A DNA stretch of 64,000 nt from Bacillus sp. FJAT-28004 (GTDB lineage Bacteria > Bacillota > Bacilli > Paenibacillales > Paenibacillaceae): assembly GCF_001280845.1 (NCBI RefSeq), contig NZ_LGHP01000002.1:837439-901438 (forward strand), in the 5' to 3' direction. Both the position numbers and the translations under genes were made by a program. Shown piece by piece: positions 51,385-58,193 of the stretch (its first letter is position 1; each line of letters begins with the position of its first letter). The notes beneath the pieces were generated by a model. The model did not search any database, was not told the origin of the DNA, and worked only from the letters and a program-made list of their open reading frames with translations.

Positions 51385-52965
51385 CTATCGCTGCAAATTT
51401 TCAGGCCAATGCGTCTCGATGCCTTGATTTTGAATAAGGGTTAAAAAAGCTTCCAGATGTTGCTTATTGTCTCTCACCTCATGCGGGGTGACTTGATTTA
51501 TAATGGAGTAAGCGGCTAAATAACCTGCTGATTCTCCGATATTCCATTCTGTTGGATGCAGTCGGTAACAGCCGTTTGTAATTTGAGTGGTGCCAATATT
51601 TTTACAGGCAGGGAGCAGATTTTTCATCCGAATGGGGAGAAGCGCTCCAAGCGGAATTTCATAAGGCAAGCTAGCGATGTAGAAACCTCGATTGGACTTT
51701 GTCGTTGTGTGGAGGTCGAGATGATAACTCCCGACACCTACGCTGTCTTCGTATCGTTTAATGCCTTGATTTCCTCTGATTTCAAGACTGACATCATGCT
51801 CCGTAATCGTATATTGCGCCTTAATTCTGCGAGATTCCCGGATATAGGGATGTTTGGCGATGCCGTCTTCCGTTCCAAGAATGTCTCCGCGAAGTCTAAG
51901 ACCGGGATAGCCCTTGCCTCCATCTGGACGCGGCGCTTCCGTCTGCAGCCAATAAACGAGCGAGAGGCTTTGCTCGCGAGCACCCTTCAAATGTTTTTGT
52001 CTTTCTACCTCCGAAACCTCATAGATTGGTCCTAAATAATAATCATTTTGAGCCCAGTTAATTAACGTAATGTCGCTTTCAAACGATCCTTCCGTAAATA
52101 AAGAACGATCGATAATACGGCGGTAAGTCCAGAACGGCATAGGTTCTTTTCCATCCGGCATGAAGACGATCTCTTTATCTTGGCTCGGGTCATGGATGTC
52201 GCCCATTTTCCAGCCGAACAGAGGAAAGCGTGAATGCGCAGGGATGAAACTCCGCCAAAATTCATACTGCTCTGGCTTCGCAATCGTATAATCCCCGTTC
52301 TGAATATGATCCAGAGCAAATACATACGTAAAGGACTGCATATCGAGTGGATCGGCCTGCTCGAGCGCATGAGGTTCTCCGGTTGCAGCTTTGGATTCGG
52401 CACCTGATACATATTCAGCGCCGGCGAGAGGGAGGAGATCTCCACATTCCGTCGCATCCAAATAGTAGGAGCCATGGAGCATCTTCATTTCACCTGAGGC
52501 TGAATGCTTGATAAGGACAGATTCAATACGGTCCTCATTAGTTTCAGCGGATTCTAAATGACAGCCGAGTAAAATATGGATGTGACCGCTGCTGATGTAA
52601 GGAGCGAGCATGGCTTCAAGCACATGGAGCGCTGCTTTTGGTTCATGGCAAAGTCGGCTGACCCAGCCGTTTCCCGGATTTAGGCGGTCGTTGTTTTTGG
52701 CTTCTTCTACTAATGGGTAGTTTTCCTTATAATAGCGGCGAATGCGGTTGCGAAACTCACGATAGGTGCTCGTACATCCGAAGCTTTCAATCCAAGGATG
52801 CTCATCAGGCGGTACCGCTTGACTAGTCAGTTGTCCGCCAATCCAATCCGTTTCTTCTGTTAGAATCACCTTCATGCCCAGCTTTGCTGCGGATAGTGCA
52901 GCCATACTTCCACCAAGCCCTCCGCCAAGTATAATGATGTCAGCAGTCATCGTTTGTTGTCCCAT
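51385..52965 (-). CDS. FAD-dependent oxidoreductase
   Basis: A 526-residue flavoprotein. The FAD dinucleotide site is DIIILGGGLGGSMAALSAA near the N-terminus, followed by EETDWIGGQLTSQ. Inside are YLDATECGDLLPLAGAEY and a C-terminal part with MKNLLPACKNIGTTQITNGC that closes the flavin site. This is the FAD_oxidored type often found in carbohydrate or sugar-alcohol gene clusters; substrate unknown. No signal peptide. The ATG at 52965 lies after AAGGCGGGG. It is co-directional with the GHL10 gene (182 bases apart) and divergent from the kinase gene. Confidence 0.82.
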   Translation of the reverse strand: MGQQTMTADIIILGGGLGGSMAALSAAKLGMKVILTEETDWIGGQLTSQAVPPDEHPWIESFGCTSTYREFRNRIRRYYKENYPLVEEAKNNDRLNPGNGWVSRLCHEPKAALHVLEAMLAPYISSGHIHILLGCHLESAETNEDRIESVLIKHSASGEMKMLHGSYYLDATECGDLLPLAGAEYVSGAESKAATGEPHALEQADPLDMQSFTYVFALDHIQNGDYTIAKPEQYEFWRSFIPAHSRFPLFGWKMGDIHDPSQDKEIVFMPDGKEPMPFWTYRRIIDRSLFTEGSFESDITLINWAQNDYYLGPIYEVSEVERQKHLKGAREQSLSLVYWLQTEAPRPDGGKGYPGLRLRGDILGTEDGIAKHPYIRESRRIKAQYTITEHDVSLEIRGNQGIKRYEDSVGVGSYHLDLHTTTKSNRGFYIASLPYEIPLGALLPIRMKNLLPACKNIGTTQITNGCYRLHPTEWNIGESAGYLAAYSIINQVTPHEVRDNKQHLEAFLTLIQNQGIETHWPENLQR

Positions 52966-53032
52966 TCGTGACCCCGCCTTTCCAGAATTGAATGAAAATT
53001 TGCTATATCGTACCATGAGATAGAGATTATAT

Positions 53033-53083
53033 CCACCAATTATGATATTATTAAAAAAAATATCTTTTTCATAATTTTGGCGG
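53033..53083. promoter_or_regulatory. Long inverted repeat between the divergent FAD and kinase genes
   Basis: CCACCAATTATGATA (53033-53047) is almost the reverse complement of TCATAATTTTGGCGG (53069-53083). The centre is A-rich. Its place between two divergent starts suggests an operator for both, but no regulator family is matched. Confidence 0.4.
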
Positions 53084-53153
53084 ATCATCAAGCTGATATC
53101 CAAACATCATGCTATCGTTTGCAAATCATTTGAAGGGAAGAGGAGGGAGTCTT

Positions 53154-54188
53154 TTGCATCAGGATATCGACATGCAATGGATTACGAGTCTTTGTATTCA
53201 TTACAATATTGGAGAGCCGCAAGGTCAGCCAAGCCCGGTCACTGGGGGTTTGCTTCATCGCATGTGGAAGCTGAGTACGACGGATGGCCAATTTGCCTTG
53301 AAAATATTAAACCCTGAAATTATGTCAAGAGCAGGTGTCTTGTCCAACTACTTGCTCTCGGAACGTATTGCGGTGGCCGCAGCAAGTTCAGGTATACCGG
53401 TCGTCTTAGCAAAGACGGTTAACAATGACATACTCACTCAGGTATCAGGTGTAAATGTTATGCTGTTTGATTGGATCGAGGGAGCTGTACTTGCTCCTGC
53501 TGATTGCCGCGCTGAGCATGCGAGTAGGATAGGAACACTGCTTCATCAGATTCACCATATGAAATTTGAGGAGCAGCATAGTGCACTTTGGACTTCCTTC
53601 GAACAGGAACACTTGCGAGGATTGACGGAGGAAGGGCTAAAAACTGGAATGCCATGGGCGCAGCAGGTCGATACCGGGTTCAATGACTTGCTTGAATGGA
53701 ATGAGCACTATAAGCGCGCAAGTATTATTTTAAATCAAAATCAGTGCTTCAGTCATCGTGATTTAAATCCGAAAAACGTCGTTTGGAAGGCGGGCCTTCA
53801 TCCCTATATTATAGACTGGGAAGCAGCAGGCTCAACAAATCCAATAATGGAACTTCTCGACGCAGCCTTAAGCTGGGGCGGGATTGACTCTGGTAAAGTG
53901 AATAAAGAGACTTTTATAACCATGATAAACTCGTATCAAAAAGCAGGCGGAACAGCGCTGATTCATGTTAAGGAAGCTTTCTACGGCAGAATGGGCAGCA
54001 TGCTCGAATGGCTGGAGTACAATATGAGGCGTTCGCTGCGCAAGGATATTTTCGGAGAGTCGGAGCAGCAGCTCGGCAATGAGCAGGTGCTGTTGACCTT
54101 CTCATCCTTAAAGGAAATGTCCGATAATATTGAAGTGTGGATGGAATGGATAGAAGAGAGGGAAAAGAATGAAACAAACAACTACTAA
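53154..54188 (+). CDS. Aminoglycoside-phosphotransferase-like kinase
   Basis: A 344-residue protein kinase-like small-molecule kinase. The nucleotide-binding half includes FALKILNPE with the catalytic Lys (about residue 50). The Brenner motif is SHRDLNPKNVVW near residue 205, and the metal-binding Asp is in YIIDWEAAG near 223. The start is TTG 53154, preceded by AGGAGGG; the frame extends to 53109 without such a site. Substrate unknown (a sugar, amino sugar or choline-like alcohol). It overlaps the next gene by 20 bases. Confidence 0.8.
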   Translation: MHQDIDMQWITSLCIHYNIGEPQGQPSPVTGGLLHRMWKLSTTDGQFALKILNPEIMSRAGVLSNYLLSERIAVAAASSGIPVVLAKTVNNDILTQVSGVNVMLFDWIEGAVLAPADCRAEHASRIGTLLHQIHHMKFEEQHSALWTSFEQEHLRGLTEEGLKTGMPWAQQVDTGFNDLLEWNEHYKRASIILNQNQCFSHRDLNPKNVVWKAGLHPYIIDWEAAGSTNPIMELLDAALSWGGIDSGKVNKETFITMINSYQKAGGTALIHVKEAFYGRMGSMLEWLEYNMRRSLRKDIFGESEQQLGNEQVLLTFSSLKEMSDNIEVWMEWIEEREKNETNNY

Positions 54189-54906
54189 AAAAACTTTGAC
54201 CATTGCTCATCGAGGAGCGGCTGGTTATGCGCCTGAGAATACGATAGCGGCCTTTAAACTTGCCATAGAGATGAAGGCTGATTTCTTGGAACTTGATATT
54301 CAGCTTACAAAGGACGGCGAGCTCGCCGTAATTCATGATACAGAGGTTGATCGCACGAGTAATGGGAGAGGAAAGGTGCTGGAATTTTCCATGGCTCAGC
54401 TAAGTGAGCTGGACGCTGGTAGCTGGTATAGTGACAAATTCGAAGGCGAACGAATCCCTGCGTTATCCGAAGTGTTCACCTTGTGCAAAGGGAATATCGG
54501 TTTACTAATAGAGATCAAGGCGCCTTGGCTATACCCGGGGATAGAGCAGAAATTAGCCGAAGAGCTGCTTGCTCACGGGATGCTGGACGAAGAACCTGCA
54601 TCCATCATTGTCCAATCCTTTGATCAGAGCTCTGTGAAGCGATTTAGCGCGATTTTGCCGCAGGTTCTAGTAGGTTTACTTGTTTATCAGCCTGAAGATG
54701 TAACGGTGGAGAAGCTTCAAGAAACTGCAGCGTATGCGGATTATGTGAATCCGAGCTTGAATCTCGTTACGAAGAACTTTGTGGATACGATTCATGCACT
54801 GGGTAGAAAAACGACGCCTTGGACGGTTCGCTCGACAACGGAAGTGAAGCCATTACTCGATCTTGGCGTTGACGGCATCATTACTGATTATCCGGATTAT
54901 ATTTAG
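54169..54906 (+). CDS. Glycerophosphodiester phosphodiesterase
   Basis: A 245-residue cytoplasmic GDPD enzyme. The catalytic pair is in IAHRGAAGYAPENT (His, Arg and Glu). The metal site follows in LELDIQLTKDGELAVIHD near residue 40, with the second His there. The end VDGIITDYPDYI is characteristic. It splits glycerophosphodiesters into glycerol 3-phosphate and an alcohol, and may process a phosphodiester-linked product. Starts inside the kinase gene with AAGAGAGGG upstream. The RpiR regulator follows 15 bases later. Confidence 0.9.
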   Translation: MKQTTTKKTLTIAHRGAAGYAPENTIAAFKLAIEMKADFLELDIQLTKDGELAVIHDTEVDRTSNGRGKVLEFSMAQLSELDAGSWYSDKFEGERIPALSEVFTLCKGNIGLLIEIKAPWLYPGIEQKLAEELLAHGMLDEEPASIIVQSFDQSSVKRFSAILPQVLVGLLVYQPEDVTVEKLQETAAYADYVNPSLNLVTKNFVDTIHALGRKTTPWTVRSTTEVKPLLDLGVDGIITDYPDYI

Positions 54907-54921
54907 TAGTTAAGTACACTT

Positions 54922-55806
54922 ATGAAGCGAGTTGATACGATGAAGATGGCAGGTCAAAAAATTAACCAATCCAACACACTGCTGTTGATTTCGAGTATTT
55001 ATACATCCTTGACTAAAGCGGAGAAAAAAGTAGCCGACTATGTTAAATCGAATCCCGAGGAAGCGGTCATGGCGACGGTGACAGATTTATCTGAGCAAGC
55101 GGGAGTTGGCGAAACGTCGGTTATTCGTTTTTGTCGCAAGCTAGGATTCCGGGGTTACCAAGAGTTCAAGCTATCCATTGCGCAGGATCTGGTCAACCTG
55201 CCGTCTTACTCAACCGTTGAGATTGAAGAAGAAGACAGTGCGCTAACGAAGGCAAGAAAGATTACGCTTCGCAACGAGATGATGCTGAAAAATACGCTTG
55301 ATCTTATAAATCCGGCGGATCTGGAGAGAGCAGTCGAACGGATGCTTGCAGCGGACAAAATTTATATTTTTGGAGTAGGATCATCGGGCATTACAGCACT
55401 TGATCTTCATTACCGGTTGATGAGGATTGGAATGAATGTGGAGGCGCACAGGGATTCACACATTATCGCGATGTCTGCATCGCTCGTAAAGAAGGGGGAA
55501 GTGGTGTTCGGCATATCGACCTCCGGAAGCACGAGGGATCTGGTTGATCCGCTACGTCAAGCGAGAGCAAGCGGAGCTGAGGTCATTTGTTTGACAAGCC
55601 ATATGCGTTCTCCGATTACGGCGCATGCTGACACCATTTTATTGGTGCCTTCCAGGGAGATGCCTACCGAAGGCGGATCCTGGTCAACGAAAATTACCCA
55701 GGTTCACTTACTGGATATTTTGTGTACGCTGCTCTCCCATAAGAAAAATAATGCTATAGAGGCTTTGGAGAAAACGGCGCGCTCCGTCGTAGACAAGCTT
55801 TATTAA
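54922..55806 (+). CDS. RpiR/MurR-type regulator with SIS domain
   Basis: A 294-residue regulator. The helix-turn-helix domain is at about 15-90 (LTKAEKKVADYVKSNPEEA, VTDLSEQAGVGETSVIRFC), and the SIS sugar-phosphate-binding domain at about 130-270 (IYIFGVGSSGITALDLHY, GISTSGSTRDLVDPLRQAR). It should sense a phosphorylated sugar, possibly the product of the kinase two genes upstream, and control that group. ATG 54922; alternative starts are ATG 54940 and 54946. A terminator follows. Confidence 0.9.
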   Translation: MKRVDTMKMAGQKINQSNTLLLISSIYTSLTKAEKKVADYVKSNPEEAVMATVTDLSEQAGVGETSVIRFCRKLGFRGYQEFKLSIAQDLVNLPSYSTVEIEEEDSALTKARKITLRNEMMLKNTLDLINPADLERAVERMLAADKIYIFGVGSSGITALDLHYRLMRIGMNVEAHRDSHIIAMSASLVKKGEVVFGISTSGSTRDLVDPLRQARASGAEVICLTSHMRSPITAHADTILLVPSREMPTEGGSWSTKITQVHLLDILCTLLSHKKNNAIEALEKTARSVVDKLY

Positions 55807-55861
55807 TAAATAACGAGCATGCAACATGGCAACTCGTTACAATATCATCTCAATTCCAATT

Positions 55862-55900
55862 GAAAAAAAGGAGGCCCTCTTGGGATCTCCTTTTTTTGAT
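55862..55900 (+). terminator. Terminator after the RpiR gene
   Basis: AAAAAAAGGAG and CTCCTTTTTTT flank a short loop. The stem is perfect and ends in a T-run; the same stem could stop the opposite-strand tlp gene. Confidence 0.88.
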
Positions 55901-55925
55901 GTGCTTCGATAAAGTTTAAGAGCTC

Positions 55926-56141
55926 TTACTGCCCTGATTCGTCTTGTATCTCCGCTTCGAATGATTGAATGCTTTCTTTACGGCGCTCATTTTTGGCTTC
56001 GATCGCATTCTGCTCATTAGAAGATATTTCATCAGCAAATTCATTTAAATACTGTTCTGCTTCTTGCAGATTCTCTTCGGTGTTATTAATATGCTGCTGC
56101 AAATGCACAGCATTATCCTCCCGGTTATCCGGTTTTGCCAT
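55926..56141 (-). CDS. tlp: Small acid-soluble spore protein Tlp
   Basis: A 71-residue hydrophilic protein. It begins MAKPDNREDNAVHLQQHINNT in two readable parts (MAKPDNREDN and VHLQQHINNT), continues with ENLQEAEQYLNEFADEIS, and has KNERRKESIQSFEAEIQDE near the end, which is the Tlp family pattern. Tlp is made in the forespore at the end of sporulation. The ATG at 56141 is preceded by GGAGGAG. Its presence shows that the organism forms spores. It interrupts the glycan island between the kinase trio and the second cassette. Confidence 0.85.
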   Translation of the reverse strand: MAKPDNREDNAVHLQQHINNTEENLQEAEQYLNEFADEISSNEQNAIEAKNERRKESIQSFEAEIQDESGQ

Positions 56142-56428
56142 TATGCTCTCCTCCTCTCTGCACCATATTACTTAGATAAGATGACCCGCAAACAACAAAA
56201 TTATGCCAACTAAGAGCGCTAGAAGTTAATGTTTAAATTTTCTGACAAAAATGAATAAAGGTATTTTTTTTTAATATATAAATTAATAGTGGAGAAAAAA
56301 TCCATTGTATGATAGCTTAAAAAGGATTTAACCGAAGAAGGACGAACCTTATAAAATACGGTTTTTCCTAAGCGTTTCTTATTGGATTTAAAATAAAAAG
56401 AATTTTCTTTCAAAATAAATAAAATTAT
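56142..56428. other. AT-rich intergenic stretch upstream of the second cassette
   Basis: No gene is seen in about 290 bases. It holds the tlp promoter region at its left edge and then a very AT-rich segment (56220-56450). I see no repeat, operator or terminator that I can support. Confidence 0.4.
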
Positions 56429-56457
56429 TGAAAAATTCCTCCAGTGGTGATATGTTG
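56429..56457 (+). promoter_or_regulatory. Sigma-A promoter of the second cassette
   Basis: TTGAAA (56429-56434), a 17-base spacer, then TATGTT (56452-56457). The message would begin about 230 bases before the first gene. The leader has a small hairpin (TAATGA with TCATTA, near 56492-56510) and is otherwise unrecognised. Confidence 0.6.
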
Positions 56458-56693
56458 TAATTAGGAAAGATGATCGCTTTCTGGAAGGAATTAATGAGCT
56501 TCATCATTAGTGGACTAACATGACAATCACATAAAAGTAAGCCGTAACCTTCCAAGTAAGTGGGACACGAAGGCATCGATGCGGGGTTGGAACTTGATCT
56601 GATAACAGGGAGGGATGACCAAACAGCGCTTGATTGCAGCAAATGTAGAGTAAGCATGAGCTCTTGCATTTCATCCATTGGAGGGGTAAAGCT

Positions 56694-58091
56694 ATGCGGA
56701 ATATGAAATTGATTGCATTGGTTTTATTGGTGTTTACGCTCGTTTTTGTATCGGCATGCAGCAAAGGCACTAATAACGGAAGTGAAAAGGCAACGAACAA
56801 GCCTACGAATGATACGACTGCTGAAACGGCTGCACCGACAGAGGCTCCGCCCGTTGTCGAAGAGCCGGTTATCGACATGAACGGCGAAACGTTGAAAATT
56901 ATTCACTGGATCGACGGACCATCAGAGGATACGCCGGAAGGTGCTGCGACGCTTGAGAAGTGGCGAGCTGCCGAAAAAAAATATAATGTGAAGATCGTAT
57001 GGGAAAAGGTTCCTTGGGGCGAGAACATAAAAATGGTTACAAACGCCGCGCTCTCTGGCGAGTCAGTAGCTGATATCGTGCCACTGGATTACTATTTTGC
57101 GGTGCCGGCCATCAATCAAGGTTTGTTTATGCCGGTGGATGATTTCTTCGATTTTGATGATCCAAAATGGCCGGTAGGCTTGAAGCAGCACGGTGCTGTC
57201 AATGGCAAAATGTACGGCTTTACCTCCAATATCAACAACGCTTCGGGTATCTACTACAATAAAACATTATTTGAGCGCGAAGGTCTTCCAGATCCGCATG
57301 ATTTAATCGCTCAAGACAAATGGACATGGGACTCTTTCCTTGATATCGCCAAAAAAGCAACCAAAGATACGAACGGCGACGGTGTGATCGACCAATGGGG
57401 CGTCACTAATATCGCCGGAAATCTATCTCGCATAATGATTCACTCCAACAACTCCTCCTTTATTAAACTAAAAGACGGCAAGCATGTCTTCAACTACGAC
57501 GATCCAAACCTACTGGAAGCACTTCGTTTCTATAATGATTTGTTTAATGTGCATAAAGTCGTCGCTCCTAACAAAAACGAGAACTTCGAGGATTATAATG
57601 AGTCGCAAACCTTGTTTAACTCCGGTAAAGCCGCGATGGTTACTGGTGAAGTGTGGGAAGGTGCGACAAGAACGACAATGACTGATGAACAAGGTTTCGT
57701 CTATTTCCCTAAAGGGCCAAAGGCAACGACATGGCAAGGCAGCATCGAAAACTACGTACAGTTCTATATCCCTGCGATCGTAAAAAGAGCGAAAGAAAAA
57801 GCTTATATTTGGGATCAAATTCAAATGTGGGATCGTGTAGAGCCAATAAACCGCGAGGAAGCAGAGAAGCAGCTGCTTGCAGATGAAAGCGACATTGAAG
57901 TCATGCTCGAATCTCTCAAATATGCACAGCCTATTTTTCTGCCGCTAGGCGGAGCGTTAGGTGATATTTCTTATTCGATTGCAAATCGTGGAGAGTCGCC
58001 AGAGACCGTGCTGGAGAGAAATAAACAGATTGCTCAAGATGCCATTGATAAAGAGTTGAATACACAAACGACTACGCAAGCAGCACAATAA
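56694..58091 (+). CDS. Sugar ABC importer, receptor lipoprotein (second cassette)
   Basis: A 465-residue paralogue of the receptor at 31189. Lipobox FVSAC (Cys about residue 21), then a Thr/Pro/Glu-rich linker. The mature part starts NGETLKIIHWIDGPSE and keeps the segments SVADIVPLDYYF, ASGIYYNKTLFEREGL and the calcium-loop-like TKDTNGDGVIDQWGV. ATG 56694 follows GGAGGGGTAAAGCT. The sequence has drifted well away from the first copy, so a different ligand is likely. A perfect hairpin follows its stop, as in the first cassette. Confidence 0.9.
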   Translation: MRNMKLIALVLLVFTLVFVSACSKGTNNGSEKATNKPTNDTTAETAAPTEAPPVVEEPVIDMNGETLKIIHWIDGPSEDTPEGAATLEKWRAAEKKYNVKIVWEKVPWGENIKMVTNAALSGESVADIVPLDYYFAVPAINQGLFMPVDDFFDFDDPKWPVGLKQHGAVNGKMYGFTSNINNASGIYYNKTLFEREGLPDPHDLIAQDKWTWDSFLDIAKKATKDTNGDGVIDQWGVTNIAGNLSRIMIHSNNSSFIKLKDGKHVFNYDDPNLLEALRFYNDLFNVHKVVAPNKNENFEDYNESQTLFNSGKAAMVTGEVWEGATRTTMTDEQGFVYFPKGPKATTWQGSIENYVQFYIPAIVKRAKEKAYIWDQIQMWDRVEPINREEAEKQLLADESDIEVMLESLKYAQPIFLPLGGALGDISYSIANRGESPETVLERNKQIAQDAIDKELNTQTTTQAAQ

Positions 58092-58124
58092 AGGATAAGA
58101 CATGATTGATCAAACAGCATTGCA

Positions 58125-58147
58125 GGGAATCCCCATAAGGGATTCCC
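58125..58147 (+). terminator. Intercistronic hairpin after the second receptor gene
   Basis: GGGAATCCC and GGGATTCCC pair perfectly over 9 bases around a five-base loop, followed by ATCCTTTTAT. It is the positional counterpart of the hairpin at 32615-32642. Confidence 0.65.
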
Positions 58148-58193
58148 ATCCTTTTATATGGACGACCATTTTGCTATGGAATGAGGGGTTCGC

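Noticed and set aside
56350..56400. cre site near TAAGCGTTTCTT before the second cassette
   Set aside because: It misses the leading TG and the trailing CA of the consensus and lies upstream of the promoter.
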